A stretch of 64,000 bases of DNA from Eonycteris spelaea (Eukaryota; Chordata; Mammalia; Chiroptera; Pteropodidae). The translations under genes and the position numbers were made by a program. The DNA is taken from positions 17,585,501-17,649,500 of the forward strand of contig PUFA01000003.1 of NCBI GenBank assembly GCA_003508835.1. Reading direction: 5' to 3'. Below the pieces are notes generated by a model. That model saw nothing but the letters and a program-made list of their open reading frames with translations, had not been told where the DNA came from and did no database searches. This document shows, piece after piece, positions 12,671 to 23,722 of the stretch. Positions within the stretch are counted from its first letter, which is position 1. Each line of letters starts with the position of its first letter.

Positions 12671-13020
12671 GTAGAAGTCAGCAAACTATAGCTCACTGGC
12701 CAAATCTGTTCTGCTGTGCATTTTATGGACCTTGAGCTAAGAATGGTTTTTACATTTTTAAATGGTTTTGGGGCAGAGTGGGGGAGTCAAAAAAAGAATA
12801 ATGTTTTGTGACATGAAAATTATCTGAAATTCAAGTAAAATTTATCCATAAATTAAGTTTTATTGAAACTGAGCCATGCTTGTTGATTTATATATTATCT
12901 GTGGCTGTTTTCGCACTCCAGTAGCATAGTTGAGAAGTTTAAACAGACACCTTAAGGCCCTCAAAAGCCTTAGATATTTACTGTCTAGCCCTTTGCAGAA
13001 AAAAAATTTACTGGCTCTTG
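12671..13020. mobile_element. hAT-type MITE relic
   Basis: The left end 'gtcagcaaactatagctcac...ggccaaatctg' and right end 'gatatttactgtctagccctttgcag...tttactggctcttg' are the two ends of a common mammalian non-autonomous DNA transposon. Its middle contains 'aagttttattgaaact' and 'gtggctgttttcgcac'. The ends are mutual inverted repeats (agtcagcaaact / tttactggct). No duplication was identified. Confidence 0.65.
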
Positions 13021-16000
13021 CTTCAAGATATGTTTCTAAGAATTGGTTGCAGCCCTTTCAGAGATCTTCCTGAGGAACCTTTAACACACACGTGTTGATA
13101 AAAAACAAAAGTTTAGACTTTGGAAAATCCATACTCTATATAGCAGACAACTTTTCTCCCATGTCACAAGAGTTAAGTTGTGGTTTTCTAATTTCCTCAA
13201 TATCTTCATTACCTTGCTCTTAGATATGCTTTTACCCTTTGATTAGCAAGATAATAAAACATTCACCAGCATTTCTTCTTTTGATATAAAACTAAGAGTT
13301 TAGGAGTGGAGAGTTGGGGGCAAAATACACATGTATGTAAGTTGAGGGTACTTTTTTCTAATGAAAACTGACTATACTATGAGAGAATTTTTTAATTAAA
13401 TACTTGGGACTTTAAGGATATAAAGTTAAGTCATAGTCTAAGGTGTCATCACCCCCAGAGGAGCCAGTTCTCTCTATCGGAATTAGTATTTCCTAGCACT
13501 TCACTCTCTGTCCTATATTTATGTCATAAATATGCCTGTATAACTACTTCCTTTTTTTCCTTTTTCCTTTTTTTGTAACAGTTATTTCCCCTATTCTGGT
13601 GGGAAGGAATTTTCATTCTTTCATCTTTTAAAAAGTCTCATTCTTTTTTCTGTTTTAATCAAAAACTTTTTCAATTAAGTTCTCTTCCATTTTTCTATCT
13701 GTTCCCTTCAAGCTGACTTATCTATTGGATGAACACAGAACTCCTGATTTCTTCCTTTACCTCAGCATATGTCTTGCCCTTAGTCTATTTCACCATTGTT
13801 CCTTATAATATAGAAGACATTATCCTTTTAAGCCCATGTCAGGATATTATAGTATTTTTTATACTATACAGACTCCCTACTATAAAACTTACCTTGCCTA
13901 TTGACAGATTGATGTAGGTAAATTATCTTCCATTGTGTCAGGAGCACATTATCCATTCACCAACTTCCTCTTGTTATATTTCAAATTTTAATTCACTTTT
14001 ACTCATGTGTTCCTACTTAAGTAGGAAAGAGTAGGTAGTATCCTGTGTGGTTTACCTAATCTCTTATTCTGCTGAGACATATCACTTGGTCCAGTTCTCT
14101 GTTAACTCCTACCAGATCTCCCCTCTTTATTATTATTTTTTTATGCCTAGAAATATTATAAGATTAGCTACCCTTCTTTTCAGCTTCTTTGTTCAACTTT
14201 TCTTACATCATAAATCTTGCTTCATTTTCAACCAGTGTTTTTGGTATCAGGGGTTAAAATTATCATCAATAGTTCCACTAAAACTTGGAAATTAAAATCT
14301 GAGTCCCTCCTCGCCTCCAACACAACACACAAATTATCCCCAATACACTCTTCTTTCAATTTGTTAAGTCTTTTATCCAGATTGTCATTTTGCTCTCTAG
14401 ATGTGTTTGTTCCACTCTTGTACTGAGTTGGCTATATTTTAAATGACTTGTTGTACATTTAAAAAGACTACCTCTTACAGGCACTGAAGCATAAAGATTA
14501 GTTTTATTCTGATCCTTTGGTTTGAATCCTGGGGAAATCCTGTCTTGGAGGTGACAGATCTATTCTGAAATCTCACTGGCGGTTAACATGTCCATATAAT
14601 GGAATGTAGAATTAACAGATCCTCTTGGAATACTTTGAATTGAGTCTTGTAGCATTTTGAGGGGATCTCTTATTTTGGTCTTTGAGTCAGGGACTGAGTA
14701 GAGTCTCACTCTTCTCTGCCTTTCTTAAAAATTTTTCAGCAGTTTCTTTAGAAGAAGCCTGAGAATCTTTCAAACACTGAGATAAACGGAGAAGCAGATG
14801 GGGAGAGGCTTTCTTGTTGGTTACTTCAGAATTGCCCCATTTGGCTGCCTGTATCTCATCTGGAATTTATTTCTTTTACAGGTCTAGGGTTGCAGTTATG
14901 AAGTATTGATGGGCTTCTGGCAGGGTTATCGCTTGGAAAAAGGTTTTAGGTTTTGATCCACGTCTTTTTGTTCTAATTTGATTTGCATGCATAGATGTTT
15001 TGTTTGGATTTCGTTATCCTTTTTTTTTCTTTTGATAATCTACCTTTTATGGGCTTTCTGGGAGGTTTTACAAATTCAGACGTGGTTTTTGAATTTTCTG
15101 GGGTTGTGGTTGCTTTGATTTGTTTGGGTGGTGCCATTTTCTATATTTAGAATCATTTTGGTTGACCTTTGCACTCACTAATTCTAGTTGTGATGTGCTT
15201 TTTTTTTTTTTTGATAACAGTTTTTCTTTTCTTGCATGTTATTATCTTTCTCTCCTCTTTTACTTTAGATTTTGATGTGTTCACTTAGCTTCTGTGTTTC
15301 TTACAGTCACAGACTAGAAAGCATGCTTTCTGAACTAATGATTGAATGCATCTTTTATGGCTGCTTTGTATTGCTGTGATGAACTCGTGACCTAAATGTT
15401 GTCATTTCCAGATGTTAATTGTTGGACAGTCCAGTTTCACAAAATTTTCTTTGCCAATGATTGGAGACTTTGCCAGCATTTCCAGTTCTTCTGTACCACT
15501 TAATTTTGCTAGAAGTTTTAATTTATAACCTCCATGCCAATATTTTTCTTTGTCCTTGGACCTTTTTCCTTCTCTTCTTCTACCAGCCTCATTGGATGAA
15601 TCCATATAGTACAGATCTTTCTGTCATGGAACTGTGTCAGAACAGTTTTTTTTTTGGTACCAATTCTCTGAAGCTTTTGCATAATCAAACCCTCACTTCA
15701 TTTCACTGTAGTCTTTAGTCCTGTGATCTTGGTGTTAATGTTGGCTTCACCCGTCAGTAAAAGAATTGATTTTTTGCATTTAAGACGTGTTTACTTCCTA
15801 GAATCAATTGCTAATGTTAATCCTAAAAAAAGCAAGGGAGGCAGACCAGTATTTTCCTAAAGCCACAAGGATTCATTTCATTCTTAGTTAGGAAAAATAA
15901 GTAGGAGTGTTATCTAAGAGGTCACCTTCAGGCTCTGTAAATGAGAGCAAAAATGATTAATTTTTAATGCTGTTTTCTTAGAATAGTTAACTGTATCAAA

Positions 16001-16609
16001 AGCTGACCATCAGAGCCTGCCCTCTTTTGTGTTTTTTTTTTCTTTTTCCATTGTGAAGTCTCTTCTTTATTGATTTCAATGTATGAAGAGCAGAGATTAT
16101 CCTATCAAAAGTTAATTGTTTATAAAGTGGTGTTTTGTTTTGTTTTGTTTTTAAATGAGGCCTTAGCAATTCTTGGTTATAAGACCAAAATATGATGCTG
16201 GGTTGTGTTTTATACCTGTAGGCAATCATATGCAGATGTGAAAGCAAAGCCTATATCTTTTAGAATTGGATTGGACCAATTAAAAAATAGCTGAGTATGT
16301 TCCTACCCTGTATCTTTCATAATGCAGAAAAAGGATATGTGGTAATATGTCAAAGTATGTGCTTTATATTAGTTGCCTTACAAAATTTTGAGCCTTTTAC
16401 ATTTTTTCTTATAGGGCATCCCTGTAGGGCTTATAACAATTGTGGTTCCATTTCCTCCTGAACATTTTTTTTATCTATCTGGTATAAGTTATTCTGTAAC
16501 GTACACCATCTTATAAAATAATTGAAATGTCTTTCCAGCACCCTTTTGTTATACTAGCTTGAATTTTACCCCCTGTACTTAAAAAAGTGTGTTGAAAGCC
16601 TCTCTCTGT

Positions 16610-16890
16610 CCTCATCCATCTTCTAGGTATCATATATACAAAATGGTTCAGGTCATTAAATCATAAAAAATTTTTGAATGTTTTATTGGCTTGTGCACAG
16701 AAAGGTCATAAATGAACACTTTAGTTTTTTCAAATTGTTCATACCAAAGTAACCAGTCCTCAGATCAAAAAATAGAACAGAAGTCACCTTTATACCACCT
16801 TTCAGTCACAACCTTCCCCCACCTCATCCCTTGTAACTACTATTCTGACTTCTAATGGGGAAGTTTTGCCTGTGTTGTTCAAAATCTTAA
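16610..16890 (-). repeat. L1-like fragment, antisense
   Basis: 'cagatcaaaaaatagaacag', 'cccttgtaactactattctgac' and 'agttttgcctgtgttg' match the order of an antisense L1 3' region. Diverged. Confidence 0.5.
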
Positions 16891-17609
16891 AAAGTCATTT
16901 ATGACCTTAGAAGTCATCTTAGAATCCCCTTTGACAATCCTGACATACGGCCCAGCAGTCGCTTAAACCTTTAAAAGGTAGTTCACTCCATTTTGTAGTA
17001 GCCATAATTGTGTAGTAAAGATGATCCAAAGCTCACCTACCAGGAACTAATAAGTGGTTCTTATTCTGCTTTCTAGATCTTTTTACAAGGCGGAGTAGCC
17101 ACTTTCTGGGGTGATTCTCTCTTCTTTGGGAAATGCCCTTTCTGCTTGCAGTTAATAAGGGTGTAGAAAGCTTTTGACCAAAGATGGAATCATCACATTC
17201 TCCAGAGAATCTAAAAATTTGAACTAAGAGAGACTGAGAGGGTTGAGGCTTAAGTCAGGCCTACTTGTTCTATCATCCTCATGTTCTTAGAGGTGCCTCT
17301 GTGTCTTTCCACTAAATCTTTTTTTTTTGCTGAAAGTAACCCAAGTTGGTGTCTGGTAACTGGAACCATTTGTAACATAACTATGGAAGGATTCTAATTT
17401 AGATAGTTGAAGAAGTGCCTCATTTCCTTATTTTCTCTCCTTCAGCCATTCCTTAGTAATAAATATGGTCTCTAAACTTCTCGCTCTCCTATTCTGGACA
17501 CTTTCTAGAATCTGCTTTGCTGTTTATTGAATGACTCCTGAGGAAGAGGCAGTGCTCCTTAAAGGCAAATATAGTTTAGTACTTCAAGTGTAGTCTAAAG
17601 AAGTCATAA

Positions 17610-17760
17610 TTATTTAGTGGAAAATAAGCTCCCCAGTGGAGACTGGATTTTGTTCCAGTTCTCTGTTTAACTTAAGACCCTAGGCACTTGTCTTTTGGCC
17701 TTGGTTTTTTTTCCCTTCTATTAAATGAACAGATTGGATCAGATATTTTTAAAGTAACTA
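17610..17760 (+). repeat. Possible MIR relic
   Basis: 'taggcacttgtcttttggccttggttttttt...ttaaatgaacagattgg' follows the MIR core and tail loosely. Confidence 0.4.
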
Positions 17761-18074
17761 CCTGAAATTACATTGTATGAATACTTAGGGAGCAGTGCAG
17801 GGTAACAATTAGAACTAAATGCCTCTTTTACTTTAGAAATGTTCTAGGAATTCTCTCAAAGATTGCTTTGACTCTTTGTAGCCATTCATTCCCTGAATCC
17901 CTCCTAAATTTTGTAGCCAGCTTTACTTCAATTAGTACTTGTACAGATGAGCTTTTAAACTGTTGATGAACTTTATATTTTTAAGTTGTTAGCCTGGGCC
18001 TGTCTTTGCACTCTGCTGACTCTGTGCTTGCCTTACCTAATTTAATATACACTTTTGTAAAGTGACAACATGAT

Positions 18075-18260
18075 GTTGTGGATAGCATTGGACCTGAAAT
18101 CACATCTGGCTTGGGGTTCCTTGGCCTTAACACTATCTTTGCCCATGTGAGCCTGGGCAAGTTATGTAATCCCTTTCCATATCTGTAGAGTAGGTAATAA
18201 CTCCCACATTTACCTTATAGGTTTGCTGGGAGTGTTGAGGTGAAACTCTGCTTAATGAAC
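18075..18260 (+). repeat. MIR SINE
   Basis: Clear MIR landmarks: 'tgagcctgggcaagttatg', 'ccctttccatatctgtagag', 'ggtaataactcccac' and 'ataggtttgctgggag'. Confidence 0.75.
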
Positions 18261-19750
18261 TTAGTATTCTGTCACCATCAGTCATCAAAACCATTTCTAT
18301 AAATGTTGAATGGACTCCTTTGGCTGACATTCTTCTAAGACTATGGGATCACTTAATCTAAGTATACTTAATGGGTTTGGACAGAATTGGATTAGATTTT
18401 GGATTTTATGTCCCTTAATTTAATGCTTTTTACTACATTTGAAAATGTAGTAACCCCTGGGTTAGTAGCTACTAAACTTATTTCTGAACAGATGACAGAC
18501 CTCCAGTACTGTAACAAATCTACGTTCTGCCCCTTGCACCTGGCCCCATGGGATCTGTTTTTCAATGCCTCACCTCTCTTGGTAAGGCAGCTGTTTACAG
18601 GCTAGCCTTTGTAAGAGCAGGGCCTCTCTTTGCAGGAGCTTAAGGCTTTGGGGAGGCAGTTCTGCAACTGAACTGTTTCCATTGTTACCCTAATCATCTT
18701 TTGAACTTGGAGATGCAGGTAGCATTGAATTAAAGCTGAAATTCTCAAGTGATCCAGCATCATTCATTCTACACAAGTTGTCAGAACAGCTGCTCAGGAT
18801 TCGCCGTACTAGTTTATGTGACTAGAATTCTGCCACTGGTCACTTCTCACATAGGTTACATAAGGACTTGCCAGTAATTTAGGTGTGAGGACATAAGTAG
18901 CATTGATAGCTTGAGCTGCCTGCCTTCCTCTTATTTGAGTCAAGACTTTCTTAGTTCATACTGGAGGCTCACAGTCTTGTCAGTTGACCGGAATGTGAAA
19001 TTCAGTATGTCAGTGTTTCTGAAACAATTTTCTTCCAGTGAACTCTTGGTGAGATTTGTTAGCAAGGCAGTTCTGTGCCTCTGATAAGGGTACTTTTAGG
19101 AAATCTAAACTGAGTGTTTGTTACTTTTAGAGAATCTCATCTGAGCCTTGTTACTTTGAACTAAAACATGACTGGTTCTGATGAACTAGCCAAGTGTTTC
19201 AGTTGTGACCCTCAGGATGAGGGAAATTGATCCTTATGCGTGACCTAGTACTTAACAGACTTTTAGAAACCTAATCTGTAGAGGGGTATTACTGTTACTG
19301 CCTTGAAGGTATTGTTACCAAATATGGCACAGAACTTATTTTAAGAACAAGTTTCACATATTTCTTACTGTTTCATTTGTTCGGACCAAGATTGTTTGGG
19401 CATCTTAATTTTGCCCTGGATTGATATGGTGCCTTGTCCTGAAGATTCAGAGGTTTAATTGAGTTCAGAGAAACATATCTTATCTATCTGTTGGTAGCAG
19501 ACCTAGACATAACGCAGGAGTTTCTGACTGAGACAAGACTCTTGACTTTTTTTTAGGCTAAATTGAGAGGAGAGGGAGGGAGACAGGTAGACATGGAAGG
19601 AGGAAAAAGGGAACGATATTGGTTGTTGGTTTTATGAACTGCATAATAGATTGGTCTTAATAAAAGTATTGATCAGTACTTAGGAAGCTATGTTGCCTTC
19701 TCTCTTTCCTATGGGATGGTTAGCCATGCTTTTGCTCTTTTCAATTGCAG

Positions 19751-19940
19751 GTGTGTCCATCCCCGAGGAGGTGTGATTCAGAGTGTTTCTTCATGGAAGC
19801 ATGGCTCAGGCACGCCGTATGTTAGCAGCCGGCAAGCACAGTCATGGACTGCTGTGACTCCCCAGCAGACTTGGGCTTCACCCGCAGAAGTTGTTGACCT
19901 TACCTTGGATGAGGATAGCAGACGTAAATACCTACTGTAA
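19751..19940 (+). CDS. ARK2N: ARK2N terminal coding exon with C-terminal SIM and stop
   Basis: The acceptor is TTTTCAATTGCAG. AG from the previous exon plus G makes Arg, and the frame runs 63 codons to TAA at 19938-19940. The product is Ser/Gln/Trp-rich and ends in AEVVDLTLDEDSRRKYLL. VVDLTLDEDS (codons 19890-19919) is a classic SIM: a hydrophobic VVDL core followed by acidic residues and a serine. Arkadia has the equivalent AEVVDLTVDED but then continues for hundreds of residues to its RING. Here the protein stops about seven residues after the motif, which is the diagnostic difference of ARK2N from RNF111 and ARK2C. An in-frame ATG at 19716 lies in the intron before the acceptor and is not used. 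Confidence 0.95.
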
Positions 19941-21354
19941 TACAATGTCACTGTGTTTCCTCTGCACTGTTCCCTTCCACTTCCTCTTCCTCCTCTTTGT
20001 GACATGGAAGTTCATTGTCATAGCTTCACCCTCAGAAGCTGTTTGTGGCATTTGTATAATCAAAACTCATGGGAAATTGCCCCCTTCCTTTTTTTTTTTT
20101 TTAATTAAAAGAAGTCACTTAGGAAAATAACTTATCACAGAGAAAAGAATTTCTTCTTTCCCTCAGTAGGAATATGAGAATGAAAAATTTAATTAGACAA
20201 CTTCATTTTACTTGGTGACCTTTAATCTTAGGAAGCTCTGCCTTCCCTTTAGAGTAATATTTTAATTACCAGGTGAAATGGATTTCAGTTTTTGCATCTT
20301 ATATTTATTTTTCTGTGTAATAAAATTAATATCTAGACTTGACCACTGTCAACCCATCCATTGGCACTCCCACCTTAGGGCATTTGCACACATATTAGTC
20401 AGGTCCTTATTGGCACCTAGTAAGGCATGTGCATTTGGAAACCTGTCCTTAAAAACAGGACAGAAGTATTACTGTTCTTTTAGCTTTAGTCTTCTGCCTT
20501 CTTTCCTGACTTTGCTCCTGGCTGACTTCCTACAACACAAATAATTGACATGCCCCTTTGTGTTTATAAATATTGCTGAGGTGACTTCGTTGGTCTACTT
20601 GTTGCAATAATTCATAACTCTTTGGAAAATGCCTCCTTTTGGGGCTGAGGCATTTCGATACATACCCACCCTGAGGTTTTTCTAGGCATGTGAAGAGAAT
20701 ATTGAGAGATCTATAGAAAAATCTCCATCAGCTTTTTTTCCTGGTTTATGCACATAGCAGGAGAAAATAAAAACATGTTACTTAGGTAAAATATAAAGAG
20801 TTGTGTGGCTTCTAAGGCTATGGGCACTTGCATATCTGAGAGGAAAGTGCCTTTTATCAGAACTGGTCTCTCCATGAAGGATGTATGTACAACAACTGTT
20901 CAACACTTGAGCTGAAGTTGACCAGATGCTATATTTGGGTATTTTTCTCCCCTACCTTCTAAAAGTGGAAAAACCAAAATAAACCATAAGAAACCAGATG
21001 CAAAGCAATTAATGGCACAGTATCTAAAAGGAATAGCAAAGGGTGGTAGGAGCTTCAGGGAATTCAGGAAATGCCCGTGTTGGAGTTTGTGGCATTAGTT
21101 ACTACCTTTTTTCCTATGACATGTAGTTATTAGCGAATTATTTTACAAGCAATACCTAGAGTTAGAACACTGTACTGTGCACAAGGAGGAGTGAAGTAAT
21201 AGTGGCTTAGAAGACCTCACCTTTTGTTTTTCCACAGTTTTTGTTTGCTTTTTGGGTCTTTTTGTTTCTGTTTTTACCATTTAATATTGTTAAAGCCCTT
21301 TGTCTCCCTTCCCAGATGTCTTGGTGGCTCTTCCTTATTATAAGAGCATGAGAA

Positions 21355-21470
21355 CTACCATTTTTAGTTTTCATACAGCGGACACATATTACCAAGTGCC
21401 TATCCTGCATAAGGCACTGTGCAGGCTGGGTGCTGTAGGGCCGCTGAGATGAATGACACCCACTGCGTGT
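21355..21470 (-). repeat. L2 3' end fragment, antisense, in ARK2N 3'UTR
   Basis: 'accaagtgcctatcctgcataaggcactgtgcaggctgggtgctgtag' is the reverse complement of the L2 tail (lists of 'cacatagtaggtgctc'). It lies inside the 3'UTR and would be transcribed. Confidence 0.55.
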
Positions 21471-23110
21471 GCATGCATCAGAGTCTGCCTGGCTCCACCT
21501 GCTTGGCCTTTTCTTCGGTGTTTTAAAAAGACTCGTTTATTCCTTTACCCATCTTCCTGCTGCTTTAGTTCTTCATACATCTCTTCCATGGGAGTGTATT
21601 CAAGCATGTATTCTTTGATCTCTGATAGTATCTCATTTGATCTGGCATCTGTTCTTCATCAACTTTTAATTTTTCTGTCAATCTGCTTTTGATAGATCAG
21701 GCTTTTAAAAGATCATGAACCTCCAGTTTTAGCACCTCAAAGCTCAAATCTCTCACATGGCATAGTCTAAACAAAAACCAAAGACCCAGAGGCCAGAGCG
21801 AAATAGGACCGTCTGCAGATTCACTACTGGTGTATCCTTGGACCTTTACATTTTACTTTAGGATTAATTTATTGAATTTTACTGTTACACATTGTTTTTG
21901 ACTTGAATTAAAATGCTAGACAAAGCAGAAATGTACAATTTCTGGTCTGTGTTTTCCAGGAAAATCATTGGGAAAAGGATAGAATGGATTATATGACTTG
22001 AAGTTTTTGCAGCTTATTTTGTCCCCAGTATCAGAGCAGAGCCCCGTTTTAAAGAACGTTTTTGCATTACCTATTCTTTTGTTAACAGTATGATTGTCCA
22101 GTTCAATACAGCAGGTGATTTCTCATAACATACATTCTTTAGCCCCTAATAGTCATCCTGTAAAGAGAATTCTTTTGGATGTGCTGTGTGCACTGTGGAT
22201 TGGGAGCAGAGTGAAGCTGTAACTATGCTCTTTTCTGGCCTTCTGCTTTTACATCAGGTTGTACTTTGTCCTTACCTATCCCTGTTCAGCACTCTGACTG
22301 ACTGACTTAATGCACCAGAACAGGGATTTAGAAATTAATCTGCAAAGAGGGAAGGGGAAGGGATGGTAGAGACAGTCAGCTTTTTCCCCTACGAGGTTGG
22401 AACTTTCCCGCCCACTAGCTATAGAGAAAGTACGTTCCAACTCTTCTCATTGCCAGATCTGGAAGAGTGGTGATGCGATTTCTGGCAAGGTATAAATCAT
22501 AAAATTCTGTGATAAACAACTCCTGTGACATTTGAAATTTAAGGGGATCTTTTTAAACCAAAGTTTTGCATTTTGTAGCATAAATACTTCTTTATGCTTC
22601 ACAGGACATTGCTCAGAGCAACATCTCTACTAAATGATGTACTTGGGTCACAGATTGGTTCGTGGCACTAATTTGGTTAAGTCTCCCCTCCCCCCAAATT
22701 TGAAACCACAGAGCAGGAACCTCGCTATTGCATCGTCCCTACTGCTCTGCAACATGTAATTGCTGCTCGCCAGTAGTTGTCTTTTCATTTTAATGGAAGG
22801 GGCCAGACTGAATGGACTCCATTATTCTTTACAATTGAGCATCCCATAAACTGTTTTTATTATTATCAATAATGTATATGAACCGTCTGATTTTCTAATT
22901 TTAGTCAGTTGTTCATTGTTACTTTTAGCAGATTATCACCAATAGGTAACTTAAAAATGAACGTTGCCTGCTTTTTTTGTACTGTGTCATAAAGTTATTG
23001 AAAAAGCTGGGGACACCATTTTGTCTTTTAGTTTAAAAGTTTTTTTTTTTTTCATTAAGGCGAAGAGCCCCTAATCCCTATTTTCCAGTATGTGTATGAT
23101 GTGACTTCCA

Positions 23111-23118
23111 TGTATATA
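23111..23118 (+). promoter_or_regulatory. Pumilio-type octamer in the 3'UTR
   Basis: TGTATATA matches the UGUANAUA binding consensus of PUM1/PUM2. It lies in the distal, AU-rich third of the 3'UTR. Occupancy is inferred from the motif only. Confidence 0.35.
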
Positions 23119-23595
23119 TAAAAATGATTGCGCCCTAACCAAACTTCCTCAGATCGTGCACTGTTTGTTTAAATAATCACGTATTTTAGTCCAATGCTGT
23201 TGTATTTTTTTCATTTTATTTAAAACACTACGTACTTATTCTTTTAACAAGTTTTAAAGGGTAGTGATCTTTAAAAAAAAATCACTGGATAACTAGGAAA
23301 TATTTTTGTTGTTTTGTTTTTTTTAAAGGGTACAAAGGTCATTGAGCCTTTTGCTCCACTTACCGTGAAAATGAAATGTTAGCCATTGTATGGCTAGGAA
23401 CCAATGCACTTGGTGGTTAACAGATCTGCTGTTGCTGGAGTGTGAGTGTGGACTTGATGCAGTGACGACAAATCATTGCGTAGAATTAATGTTTTAAAAT
23501 GTGCAACTCTAGTTTTTAAAACAAAATTCGGTTCTTTACATTCATTATTTGGTTTTTGTTTCCATTTAGTATTTAATGGTCTTTGGAGAAAAAAA

Positions 23596-23601
23596 AATAA
23601 A
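23596..23601 (+). terminator. ARK2N: Poly(A) signal AATAAA (proximal of distal pair)
   Basis: Canonical hexamer in an A-rich run, followed after about 20 nt by TATATATTTTTTGG, a usable U/GU-rich downstream element. It lies 99 nt before a second hexamer. Confidence 0.5.
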
Positions 23602-23694
23602 ACAGAGTGTTATATATATTTTTTGGTGCAAGATAAGATTTTCTGTTTTTTGAAATAAGTCTGTAGCATAAAGGTTAAACTATTTTAAGACAAA

Positions 23695-23700
23695 AATAAA
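23695..23700 (+). terminator. ARK2N: Poly(A) signal AATAAA (likely main 3' end of ARK2N)
   Basis: Canonical hexamer followed at 23735-23745 by a T-rich tract (GGATTTTTTTTCTATCTG), the expected spacing for a downstream element. Cleavage is predicted near 23715-23725. Beyond it the sequence shows no further transcript-like features. Confidence 0.6.
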
Positions 23701-23722
23701 ATAGAGTGTATTTAAACAATGA

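Larger units (their letters stand above)
12121..19750 (+). other. ARK2N: ARK2N intron (7.6 kb)
   Basis: GT-AG intron. It contains a hAT relic (12671-13020), L1-like sequence near 16.6-16.9 kb and MIRs near 17.6 and 18.1 kb. 13.7-13.9 kb has faint resemblance to antique L2 coding sequence. 14450-16600 and 18330-19740 show nothing nameable beyond T runs at 15018 and 15200. Confidence 0.85.
19941..23722 (+). other. ARK2N: ARK2N 3' untranslated region
   Basis: About 3.8 kb of AT-rich sequence with no coding signal follows the stop. It has scattered AU-rich stretches, T runs (20090, 23040) and a Pumilio-type octamer. Early AATAAA hexamers occur at 20319, 20766 and 20978, and could give short isoforms. 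The best-supported end is just past the clustered hexamers at 23596 and 23695. A long 3'UTR is what I recall for the human gene. The exact cleavage site is inferred. Confidence 0.75.

Noticed and set aside
19716..19750. Met codon upstream of the terminal exon
   Set aside because: It lies in the intron before the acceptor AG at 19749-19750; the true entry is a splice from 12120.
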